Shown here: positions 28,781-35,947 of the stretch, piece after piece
How the letters are laid out: every line of letters starts with the position of its first letter
Position numbering within the stretch: the first letter of the stretch is position 1
IMG/VR virus record: IMGVR_UViG_3300036760_001531
Span: 1 to 62,490 of that record
DNA from: a virus
Reading direction: 5' to 3' (one strand)
Length of the DNA stretch: 62,490 nucleotides
The notes under the pieces: model-generated
The model's input: the letters and a program-made list of their open reading frames with translations, nothing else
Databases searched by the model: none
What the model was told of the DNA's origin: nothing
Program-made: the position numbers and the translations under genes

Positions 28781-29479
28781 TTATTGGGTGCTCAATGACC
28801 ATTTCACGTTGCATCGAATCTTCTGCCCGGCGGTGTTGATTAGCTTGGCCTCCGGCAGTTCCTCCAGAAAGACCAGCTTCTTGTGGGCGTCCCCGGCGAA
28901 CAGGGTACCGGTGTTGCTGACGGCCCACTTCACCCCGCCGACCCATATTTCCTCGTCGTTCTGGAAAGTGCCGGTCTTGGTTTTGATGAACAGATACCCG
29001 GCGGCGTCGTCGGTGGCCCAGGCCCCGGACGTGACCACCACGCCGGTCACGATGCCCGTAGCGGCAGAGGTGTGGCCGGTTACGGTGTCCCCTACCTTGA
29101 TGGGGCCTTCCGATTGCCCGGCGTCAAAGGGCACGACGTAGCAGAAGGCGAAGACGCCACGAACGGTATTGCCGTCAGCCACGTCCGCGGCGGCAAACTC
29201 CCATTCCAGGTAGGTATTGTGGTAGGCGCCTTCGGCCTTGCCGGCCGCGTTCAGGGACAGATACCACTTGTTGGCGGCCAGGGCGGTGGCAAAATCCTGC
29301 GTGAGAACCTTCTGAGCGTAGGTCCTACCCCCGCCGGTGGGCATCTCCTCAAGCTGAAGCATGGTCATGGATCCATCCGGGGAAACCACGTTCTTGTAAA
29401 GCCCCATAATCCACGCCTGAATTGCGAGGATTGCCCGCATCATTTCGATTTCAGATTCGTTTGGCACATAAAGGCTCAT
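28781..29479 (-). CDS. Tail-block paralogue 3, extended
   Basis: 232 residues. The N-terminal half has IMGLYKNVVSPDG, LEEMPTGGGRTYAQK and GVFAFCYVV, in the same order as paralogues 1 and 2. An insert of about 70 residues follows (VGDTVTGHTSAATGIVTGVV ... GTFQNDEEIWVGG), which looks like a small beta domain. Start overlaps the stop of the stabilisation protein. Probably a virion subunit of the same family. Confidence 0.65.
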   Translation of the reverse strand: MSLYVPNESEIEMMRAILAIQAWIMGLYKNVVSPDGSMTMLQLEEMPTGGGRTYAQKVLTQDFATALAANKWYLSLNAAGKAEGAYHNTYLEWEFAAADVADGNTVRGVFAFCYVVPFDAGQSEGPIKVGDTVTGHTSAATGIVTGVVVTSGAWATDDAAGYLFIKTKTGTFQNDEEIWVGGVKWAVSNTGTLFAGDAHKKLVFLEELPEAKLINTAGQKIRCNVKWSLSTQ

Positions 29480-30795
29480 AGGTACTCTCCTTCGCCACCG
29501 ATGATTACGCCGCCGTAAACCTGGTGTTCCAGGGGGGCGGGTATGTAAATGCGTCCACGTTCAAAAATGTCGTGGAGGTCTGCATCAAAATCCCCCTTGG
29601 CGGAGCCAGAGAGGGAGATAACCGTTTGCTGGATGACGCCCTGCAGGAGCCGGCGAAACCCTGCTCCCCGGCTCATGGCATTTATCTTTAGCCGGTTTTC
29701 CGTGATATGGATGAGGTGCCCGTTATGTTTACCGATGATGGCGCCTTGCGGGGACATCCATACCGGACAGAGGGTGCGGGACTGTTTCGGCTCGTAGGCC
29801 CCGCCTTCCATCATGGTCCAGGTCAGGGTGCCGGGGATGGCGCCGCCGCCCACGTCCTCCAGGGTCATCTTGGCCGGGGTCGTCCCCTTCAGAAACCAGG
29901 TATTGGCAAGAGAACTGATGAACAGGCCCTCATTGACGGGGGCGATCAGGGTGATGTCCTCCAGGACCGGGAAGTACGATCCGGCCCGGAAGTTCTCGTA
30001 CAGGTACTCATCGCTGTAACAGACCTTCTTGCCGGAGGCCCCCCAAATGCGCCCATGGGCAAACGTCAGGGCGGTCATGGGGGGCGGTGGCTCCACTCCG
30101 AAGGTCGAAAGCGGTTGCGAATAATGGGGATTGGTGATGTAACCGCCCGGGTCCACCGGGGCCAGATAAAACTCGGTGCCATTGGGGTGGGTGATCCAGA
30201 CCAGGACATCGCCCGGCAAGTTTGTGAGGCGGATACCGGCGGTTCCCCCGACCCAGGAAATTTCGGCCACGGGACCGTTTCCCCCCAAGCGGTTCGGAGC
30301 CTCGAACCTGGTATAGCAGAGCTTGTAGATGCCCGGCGGCAAGTCGCCTTCGACCTGGGTAATGTCCGGCGCCAGGGGTAAGGGCAGGCCCCACCCGTGC
30401 ACCTGGTCCTGGCCCAGGTCATAGACTCCCTGCCAATAACCATTGGAGGCATAGACGTGGCCATCAACTTCCACGAAATCCATCCGGGCCCGGGCCGGTC
30501 CGGAGACCTGGCAGAGCTCCCGGGCCGAAGCCGCCTCCACTCTGAACAGGGAAGGAGAGCCGGCAGCCCCGGTGGCGACACACAGGTTGGGCGATTCGCC
30601 CCATAGAGAATGAGCCCCCGGCAGGTTGATGAGTTTGCGATAGCATCCCCGAAGGGCCACCACGCCATCATCGAAGACATCGGCATTCAAGACTACCTGG
30701 GGCGTCGCCCGCTTGGTGTCATCCAAGAAGTAGCCTGGCGACTTCTTCAGGTTGGACATCCCGTTGAAGCCGTAGGCCACCAACTGTTTCGCCAT
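29476..30795 (-). CDS. P22 gp10-like stabilisation / tail hub protein
   Basis: 439 residues from the ATG at 30795 (MAKQLVAYGFNG, GAGGG upstream); the longer frame is Arg/Pro-rich shadow. The sequence has repeated short beta units with W/Y/G motifs (VYASNGYWQGVYDL, RIWGASGKKVCYSD, LFISSLANTWFLKG), suggesting a beta-propeller like packaged-DNA stabilisation proteins of P22-type tails. It directly follows the adaptor gene, matching the gp4-gp10 order of short-tailed phages. It would extend the head-tail channel. Confidence 0.6.
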   Translation of the reverse strand: MAKQLVAYGFNGMSNLKKSPGYFLDDTKRATPQVVLNADVFDDGVVALRGCYRKLINLPGAHSLWGESPNLCVATGAAGSPSLFRVEAASARELCQVSGPARARMDFVEVDGHVYASNGYWQGVYDLGQDQVHGWGLPLPLAPDITQVEGDLPPGIYKLCYTRFEAPNRLGGNGPVAEISWVGGTAGIRLTNLPGDVLVWITHPNGTEFYLAPVDPGGYITNPHYSQPLSTFGVEPPPPMTALTFAHGRIWGASGKKVCYSDEYLYENFRAGSYFPVLEDITLIAPVNEGLFISSLANTWFLKGTTPAKMTLEDVGGGAIPGTLTWTMMEGGAYEPKQSRTLCPVWMSPQGAIIGKHNGHLIHITENRLKINAMSRGAGFRRLLQGVIQQTVISLSGSAKGDFDADLHDIFERGRIYIPAPLEHQVYGGVIIGGEGEYL

Positions 30796-30806
30796 GTTAT
30801 CCCTCG

Positions 30807-31469
30807 TTAAGGCAACGGCTGGCGGCCGCCGTGTCGCCGGACACCTCTTTGCGCCACCAGCCAAGGCACCATACCAACCTCCCCCCTCGGGCTTCCGTAA
30901 AGGCCATTAGAGTATTCCCCCTGCCAGTACGTCAGGGATCTGTGAGGCATATCCACGCCCATGTCCATAATCACCGGGAAGGCGATAATGACGACCTTGG
31001 GGATGATCACCCGGCGCTGGAATTGCGGCGGGATGCACACCACGGGGTCGTTTGGCATGTCCAGCACTTCGGGTTTATCGCAGAACCAGAGCCGGGCCGT
31101 GTCGTTGGCTTTGGGAAAGACTCCCAGCTTGCGGTCCTTCACGGCCACATGGGTAATCGCCTCTCCGGTTTCGTCATGGTCAATGTCCCTGGTATCAAGA
31201 TCACTGTGGTCCCGCAGGATGGTGACGGGCTGCCAGTCCTGGTTGCGGCACTTAACAAGGCCCTTGAGATAGACCTCCGGCAGGTCGTAAAGCCAGGCCG
31301 CGGTGGTCACGGGTAGATTGAACGGCTCACTACGCTCCAGGGCAGGTAGGTGATTCTCCGTCGCGATGACCAGGATGGCCTCATTAATCCAGGTTTTGAA
31401 GAAATTCACCTTGAGATGGTCATCCCTGACATGCAGATAGATTTCGTTTTCCAATTCCTGGAGAGTCAT
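30807..31469 (-). CDS. Head-tail adaptor (P22 gp4-like)
   Basis: 220 residues. The N-terminal LQELENEIYLHVRDD...FFKTWINEAILVIAT is typical of phage adaptor proteins that assemble under the portal: a short helix-turn-helix bundle followed by a beta domain and a C-terminal tail. Neighbours support this (stabilisation protein downstream, head proteins upstream). Assigned by general resemblance and synteny. Ribosome site GGGAAGG. Confidence 0.6.
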   Translation of the reverse strand: MTLQELENEIYLHVRDDHLKVNFFKTWINEAILVIATENHLPALERSEPFNLPVTTAAWLYDLPEVYLKGLVKCRNQDWQPVTILRDHSDLDTRDIDHDETGEAITHVAVKDRKLGVFPKANDTARLWFCDKPEVLDMPNDPVVCIPPQFQRRVIIPKVVIIAFPVIMDMGVDMPHRSLTYWQGEYSNGLYGSPRGEVGMVPWLVAQRGVRRHGGRQPLP

Positions 31470-31481
31470 GGCCTTCCCTAC

Positions 31482-31760
31482 TTATCGCTTCTTGGACTCA
31501 TGCACTTCCCGCATGAGCTCTTTGGTGGTGTATTTCCCCTTCCCGGGAACCTTGAGGGTGATCTTCTCCATCTGCAAAGAGAAGCTGGAGGTGTCCGCAT
31601 CTTGCCGGATGCTGGAAACCTTGCCGGTGACCACCACGGTGACCTCGTCGTCCACCGACAGGTCCCCGAAACCATCCGGCTGCTTCATGCCACCCTCGCC
31701 GAAGTCGAAAGAGACGCGTTGGCGCCATTCTTTATCAACTTCAGGGATGCTTTTACTCAT
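31482..31760 (-). CDS. Hypothetical small head protein
   Basis: 92 residues from the second of two adjacent ATGs (MSKSIPEVDKE), which has the better spacing from AAGGAGG. Contains a beta-rich core (DEVTVVVTGKVSSIRQD) and a basic C-terminal helix (HESKKR). It overlaps the preceding zinc-ribbon gene by 8 nt. Function unknown. Confidence 0.65.
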   Translation of the reverse strand: MSKSIPEVDKEWRQRVSFDFGEGGMKQPDGFGDLSVDDEVTVVVTGKVSSIRQDADTSSFSLQMEKITLKVPGKGKYTTKELMREVHESKKR

Positions 31761-31908
31761 CATCGCCTCCTTGCCCTGAGCGCTTCCGCCCCCATTGCGT
31801 GCCACACCGGGGACACCTAATATCCGCGTCCTTGTAAATCCGCGGGTCCGGGTCCGTCACCAGCCGGCAATTCGGATTGGGGCAGATGCGCACCTTGCCT
31901 TCGGTCAT
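31753..31908 (-). CDS. 51-residue zinc-ribbon protein
   Basis: Begins MTEGKVRICPNPNC and later has RCPRCGTQW, giving two Cys pairs (C-x4-C and C-x2-C) that can bind zinc. Starts 4 nt after the previous stop; ends inside the next gene. Possibly DNA/RNA-binding or a regulator, but found within the head operon. Too short for automatic 60-codon cut-offs, so easily missed. Confidence 0.65.
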   Translation of the reverse strand: MTEGKVRICPNPNCRLVTDPDPRIYKDADIRCPRCGTQWGRKRSGQGGDDE

Positions 31909-31911
31909 GCC

Positions 31912-32430
31912 CTACACCGTGACCGCCGCCGCTTCCGGAGCGGGAGGCGGAGCCGCAGGCCGCGCCGGAGGCTTCCGTGCCGGCTGTTTTTTCGCCCCCG
32001 GTTTCTTCGCCGTCTGCTTGGCTCCGGCCTTCTTGGTTTGGGGCTTCTCCGCCTTTTCCTGGGCGATTTGCCGCTTGGTGAACCACAGCAACGCCGCATC
32101 CAGCATCGGCCCCGGCTTCAAGGCCTGAGTCAACTGCGAGGTGTTGATGATGGGGGACCCGTCCTCGAAGACACAGGAGCCATCCGGCTCTATCAGAATC
32201 TTGAGAGGCGGGTTCCCTTCCCTCTCATGGCGGTGCTCGAACCAATCCAGGGCATCTGCCAGGAATTCCACCGGGACAGCCTTGCGCAATTCCGCCTCGT
32301 TCTTCACCGGTAGGCCGGAGATATGCACGTAGGCCCCGTTGGTGCATAGCGCGATATGGTAGGGCGGCTCGTGAAATGACCGCTCCACCTCCAGAGTGCC
32401 GAATTGCTTGGTGGTAATGAGTTGGCCCAT
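31912..32430 (-). CDS. Hypothetical protein with Lys/Ala/Pro-rich tail
   Basis: 172 residues. Residues 1-125 appear folded (GTLEVERSFHEPPYHIALC). Residues about 125-172 are a histone H1-like tail (KKAGAKQTAKKPGAKKQ then PPARPAAPPP). The basic tail suggests contact with packaged DNA or simple disorder. In the head operon between the tailward genes and two small head proteins. Ribosome site AAAGAGG. Confidence 0.65.
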   Translation of the reverse strand: MGQLITTKQFGTLEVERSFHEPPYHIALCTNGAYVHISGLPVKNEAELRKAVPVEFLADALDWFEHRHEREGNPPLKILIEPDGSCVFEDGSPIINTSQLTQALKPGPMLDAALLWFTKRQIAQEKAEKPQTKKAGAKQTAKKPGAKKQPARKPPARPAAPPPAPEAAAVTV

Positions 32431-32446
32431 AATTCCTCTTTCCGGC

Positions 32447-32833
32447 CTACTGGCCGATTACTTCCAGGTTAAGGACTGTGGCGGGCACAGTCACATTGCC
32501 GAGTTCGACCAGAGGCATCAAACCCGGAGTGGATTGGGTGTTGCTTTGAAAAATGCGAATGGTCCCATAGGGGGCTACGGGGTTGGTCGCCCTGACGGTC
32601 GGATCGTAACGATAATCATAACCGTCCGGAGGTTGGTCAATGCGAAGGCGTTTGACCACCTTCTTCATCCCAAGCTTGCGGAAATCCGGAACCGGGATGC
32701 CATAGGTGTCGTATTTCAAAGTCCCGTTGCCAAAGGCGATGGTCGGGAAACTTTTCACCCTGCCTTGAGGCGAATAGTCCATATCCTGTAACGATATGGT
32801 CGTGACCACATCAGTTATTGCGATTTCAGCCAT
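32447..32833 (-). CDS. Small structural head protein
   Basis: 128 residues, beta-rich, starting MAEIAITDVVTTISL, with KVVKRLRIDQPPDGYDY in the middle. No enzyme motif. A terminator-like hairpin precedes it (32848-32879), so it may be less expressed than the capsid genes upstream or transcribed by read-through. Possible decoration or head-completion protein; inference from place. Confidence 0.65.
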   Translation of the reverse strand: MAEIAITDVVTTISLQDMDYSPQGRVKSFPTIAFGNGTLKYDTYGIPVPDFRKLGMKKVVKRLRIDQPPDGYDYRYDPTVRATNPVAPYGTIRIFQSNTQSTPGLMPLVELGNVTVPATVLNLEVIGQ

Positions 32834-32847
32834 AGTCCTTCTCCTTC

Positions 32848-32879
32848 AAAAAAGGGCCCCAGGGAGGCCTGGAGCCCCC
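32848..32879 (-). terminator. Rho-independent terminator downstream of head gene
   Basis: On the minus strand, a GC-rich stem of about 10 bp (GGGGCTCCAGG pairing with CCTGGGGCCC) is followed at once by six T. It lies between the 166-residue head protein and the next head gene, and would reduce transcription beyond the capsid genes. Confidence 0.8.
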
Positions 32880-32890
32880 GTTGAGGTTCG

Positions 32891-33391
32891 TTACGGGGTG
32901 CGGTCCACCAGTTGCCCCTGGTTGGGGATGTTCTCGCCCCGGTCAGAGACCCACATGAGGGGCTGGTAATCGCCCGCAATGCCGCCCCCGCCCGTAGCCG
33001 CCGTGGTGACCCAGATCGCCAGCACATCCCCTGCCTCGTAGTTGGCGGGCGGCTGCGAAGGGGGCACCGTCAAGGCCGGGGTATTGGAGACCTTTCTGAA
33101 ATATTCCTTCAGCGCCACGTCACCGTCTTCCAGGTTAATGGTGCCCAAGGCCACCTTGTTTCCCGCCACTCCCGCCGGATAACGGTAAAGGGTCAGGACC
33201 CCTTTGGCGGTCAAAGTGGCATAATTGAAGGTCACCGTAGGACGGAACCCAAAGGCCCGCGCAAAACCCGGGGTATTCATGGTTTTGAGCAAGACCACCG
33301 TGTTCAACGCGGCTTCCAGAACAATGGCGGTAGCCAGGGCAGCATCTGCGATAGCCGCATCAATTTCTTTAATTCCTTCGCCGTATAACAT
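32891..33391 (-). CDS. Head protein next to major capsid (decoration/fibre candidate)
   Basis: 166 residues. N-terminal helical Ala-rich part (EIDAAIADAALATAIVLEAA) then beta-rich part (TVTFNYATLTAKGVLTLYRY). Strong ribosome site CAGGAGGT. Immediately downstream of the major capsid gene, the usual place of decoration proteins. Identity not certain. Confidence 0.65.
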   Translation of the reverse strand: MLYGEGIKEIDAAIADAALATAIVLEAALNTVVLLKTMNTPGFARAFGFRPTVTFNYATLTAKGVLTLYRYPAGVAGNKVALGTINLEDGDVALKEYFRKVSNTPALTVPPSQPPANYEAGDVLAIWVTTAATGGGGIAGDYQPLMWVSDRGENIPNQGQLVDRTP

Positions 33392-33407
33392 CTGCCTTAC
33401 CTCCTGA

Positions 33408-33433
33408 GGGGGAGACGGCCCTTGCCGTCCCCC
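33408..33433 (-). repeat. Perfect hairpin after the major capsid gene
   Basis: GGGGGACGGC and GCCGTCTCCCCC form a strong stem with an AAGG loop on the minus-strand RNA, without a following T-run. It may protect the 3' end of the capsid message or attenuate transcription. Confidence 0.7.
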
Positions 33434-33448
33434 GTCATGATTTGCGGT

Positions 33449-34417
33449 TTACAGGCTGTCGAGCCGGATGATCTTGGCTTTACCGTCGTCGGGCAGGTTC
33501 CAGATCGCCCCGAACGCGATGACGCCCCACCAGGCCATGGCCTGTACGGTGCCGAAATTGCCCTGGAAGTTGGGGTTCATCCGCAGATGCGGTGCCACCG
33601 CTTCCAGGTAGGCCACCCCTTCCTTGCCGAAGACCACGCCTTCACCGAAAACCGAAGAGGTGCCGGCCACGTTGGAGAAGGCGGCGGCGCGGTTGACCTC
33701 AATCCAACGAATCTTGTGGGTCATCCCCATTTCGTTGTTGAAGAGGAGGTCGCCTTTGCCGAGGTACTGGTGCCACTGGATCAGACCCCGGTCATCGGTC
33801 AGGGACTCGATGTTTTTGTTGCAGGTGAGCCCGATGTAGTAGTTCTTGGTGTAGAAGGGGACGTGGATGGTGTCCCGCATATACGCAGAGATGAGTTTGC
33901 AGTGGTCCAGGGTCAGGGGGGCAACAGCCAAGGCCCCCGGCGTGCCGCTCGTCGCCCAGACCCCGCCGGTCAGGGAGGTGGGAGAGAACACGACCTTCAC
34001 CGCGGCGGCTTCCTGAAAGGCGTTCGCCGCCATGGTATCCATCACCCGGGTCATCTGGTCCTGCAGCTTCTCTTTCAGGACATCGCTGGGTTTGAACACC
34101 GACAGGTTTTCCGCCAGTTCGGTGAATTTCACCCCCCGGCCATAAGCCTTGAGGGTTATGGCCCGGTTCCCGAAGGTCAGTTTGTCGGTGGGGATCTGGC
34201 CGTCCTCTTCCGTCTCGGCGGAATCCGGATCGGGCAGTTCGTTGACGTGCATCAGGTTGACCGTTTCACCGGCGTTCCGCTTGAAGCCGATGCCCTGGTC
34301 ATTGGTGAAAGGGAAAACCACGCATTCCCCCAGCACCACCTTGTAGAGCTTTTTGCTCAACTGGTGGTTGCCGAGAATTCCCGTTTTCCCAATTTCATTC
34401 CAGGTGTGAGCATCCAT
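33449..34417 (-). CDS. Major capsid protein (N4 gp56 family, HK97 fold)
   Basis: 322 residues. The pattern fits N4-gp56-type major capsid proteins: N-terminal helix, GETVNLMHVNELPDPD, then GNRAITLKAYGRGVKFTELAE, and the central YYIGLTCNKNIESL and late HLRMNPNFQGNFG...AWWGVIAFG. There is no long N-terminal delta domain, and a separate scaffold gene lies upstream. Strong ribosome site GGAGG. Between scaffold and a decoration-like gene. Confidence 0.85.
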   Translation of the reverse strand: MDAHTWNEIGKTGILGNHQLSKKLYKVVLGECVVFPFTNDQGIGFKRNAGETVNLMHVNELPDPDSAETEEDGQIPTDKLTFGNRAITLKAYGRGVKFTELAENLSVFKPSDVLKEKLQDQMTRVMDTMAANAFQEAAAVKVVFSPTSLTGGVWATSGTPGALAVAPLTLDHCKLISAYMRDTIHVPFYTKNYYIGLTCNKNIESLTDDRGLIQWHQYLGKGDLLFNNEMGMTHKIRWIEVNRAAAFSNVAGTSSVFGEGVVFGKEGVAYLEAVAPHLRMNPNFQGNFGTVQAMAWWGVIAFGAIWNLPDDGKAKIIRLDSL

Positions 34418-34429
34418 CTTTTAAACCTC

Positions 34430-35407
34430 CTATCCTCGTATCCGCCGTTCCTCCTGGACTTCCCGCAAGATGCCGGCGGAGGTGTAGGGTTCGCTGTCAT
34501 CGGGTTTTTTGGGGGCAGGAGGACGGTTGTTGCCCTTTTCCAGAACGGCGTTGGCCTTTTGGGTCTTGAGAGCCTTTTCCCGCTCCGCGTCCGTCATTTG
34601 CACCACTTTGCCGGTGCGTTTCCGGACCTCAGCCACCACCCAATCCACTTGCTCCTGGAGGGGTTTGGTGTCGTATTCCTCCGGGAGCCTTTTCCTCATG
34701 TGCTCAAATTGGACGGAGTCCACCGAGTCTGGGTCAGCCATATCCAAGCCGACTTTGGCCGCCAGGTCGAAAGCCTGTTCCAAAGTGCTCGGCCCGGGTT
34801 TTGCCTCTCGGGTCTTTAACTTCTCTTCCACCCGGCGGTCGATGATCTCGTCCAAAGCCTTCGGATCCGGCATGGCGGGTTGTCCCGCTCCGCCGAGACC
34901 AGCCTTGCGCCAGGATCGGGCCACCTTTTTCTTGTATTCCGGGTCGAACTCGTCCAGTTCGTTGATCTCATCCAGGGCGGCCTCGATCCGGCCCTCCTGT
35001 TCAGCCTCCAATTCCTCGGCAGACTTGGCCGGGGCCACCGGCTTCGGAGGCGCTGCCTCCAGCTTTTGTTTGAGATCGTCCCGTTCGCGTTCGGCTGCTT
35101 CCAGGGCCTCGCGGTCCCGCTTGGCCTCTTCCGCTTTCTCCGTGGCGAAACGCTGGTGCTCTCGGGCCCCTTCCTCCGCCTCTTCCCACGATTTGTATTT
35201 CTTCTCCGGGGGTTTGGGCGGCTCCGGAGGTTCATCCCCGGCCGGTGGAGTTTCCGGAGGGGTTTCTTCGGGGCCTGGTTCGGCTTCCGCCTCCCGGGTC
35301 ACGATGGACTCGCCATCAAAAACCTGTTGAGGAAGCCCTGCCATCAGGTCAGCCGAAGAGTAGCCAACCTCTTCGATTTCGCCTTCTGCGGGTTTTTTGT
35401 CTGCCAC
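34430..35407 (-). CDS. Scaffold protein
   Basis: 325 residues from the GTG at 35407 (VADKKPAEGEIEE; AAAGGGAG upstream). The in-frame upstream extension covers a terminator hairpin and is not used. Glu/Lys/Pro-rich, with a long coiled-coil in the middle (EAEEGAREHQRFATEKAEEAKRDREALE) and a basic C-terminus (EVQEERRIRG), as in scaffolds. It is between portal and major capsid. No protease gene is seen beside it, so it may be released intact. Confidence 0.75.
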   Translation of the reverse strand: MADKKPAEGEIEEVGYSSADLMAGLPQQVFDGESIVTREAEAEPGPEETPPETPPAGDEPPEPPKPPEKKYKSWEEAEEGAREHQRFATEKAEEAKRDREALEAAERERDDLKQKLEAAPPKPVAPAKSAEELEAEQEGRIEAALDEINELDEFDPEYKKKVARSWRKAGLGGAGQPAMPDPKALDEIIDRRVEEKLKTREAKPGPSTLEQAFDLAAKVGLDMADPDSVDSVQFEHMRKRLPEEYDTKPLQEQVDWVVAEVRKRTGKVVQMTDAEREKALKTQKANAVLEKGNNRPPAPKKPDDSEPYTSAGILREVQEERRIRG

Positions 35408-35456
35408 GGTGTCTCCCTTTCTGCTGCGGGAGTCCTTGCGGGCCGCAGCCGGGGCA

Positions 35457-35501
35457 ACAAAAAAGACGGCAATCAAGTGATCAGGCACCTGATTGCCGTC
35501 T
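35457..35501 (-). terminator. Rho-independent terminator between 126-residue protein and scaffold
   Basis: A perfect 12-bp stem (AGACGGCAATCA and TGATTGCCGTCT) with a 14-nt loop, followed on the minus strand by six T. The surrounding 35408-35566 stretch has no gene. Separates portal-side and capsid-side transcription units. Confidence 0.8.
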
Positions 35502-35566
35502 TCTTTGCTCTTGCGTCCTTCAGTCGTTGGCCGACGACCGAAAGAACCCCAATTTTATTTTACTGC

Positions 35567-35947
35567 TCAGGCCGGAATCTCTTCCGAGGCGGCCTGTGGT
35601 TCCCTTATTAAATTAGCCAACGGTCCCAAAGCATGACGGGCCAGTTGATCCGCCAGCGCCGGGACGGGGTCTATCTTATTTCGCCAGCCAATGATGATTT
35701 TCTTGAAAGCCTGACATTGGGGGTCTGCCGCCGCCAATTCCACCAGCCGGGTTTTCAAGGCCTCCACCACCAAGACCAAGCCGGGATTGTCTCGTAAATC
35801 CGCTATGAGGTTGATGGCCTCTACGGTAGCCTGCTGTTTCTTTAGGGCCGCCTCATTCTGGCGTTGTTCCAGGGTCTTGACTTCCCGGGGCTGCCCGGTG
35901 CCGATTTCCACGTCTATCCCGCCGGCGCCCATGGGTTGATGTGCCAT
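35567..35947 (-). CDS. Small helical head protein
   Basis: 126 residues, helical and Gln/Ala-rich (LEQRQNEAALKKQQATVEAINLIADL), starting with overlap of the portal stop. Ribosome site GGGAGGTG. Position after the portal and before scaffold suggests a head or core protein; no family recognised. Confidence 0.65.
   Translation of the reverse strand: MAHQPMGAGGIDVEIGTGQPREVKTLEQRQNEAALKKQQATVEAINLIADLRDNPGLVLVVEALKTRLVELAAADPQCQAFKKIIIGWRNKIDPVPALADQLARHALGPLANLIREPQAASEEIPA

Noticed and set aside
33422-34819. 465-residue plus-strand ORF across capsid and scaffold
   Set aside because: Antisense to the clear N4-gp56-type capsid gene, with His/Val/Phe-rich shadow composition.
35408-35488. Upstream extension of the scaffold ORF (MPDHLIAVFF...)
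   Set aside because: The extension is encoded by a perfect terminator hairpin; the GTG at 35407 has a ribosome site.
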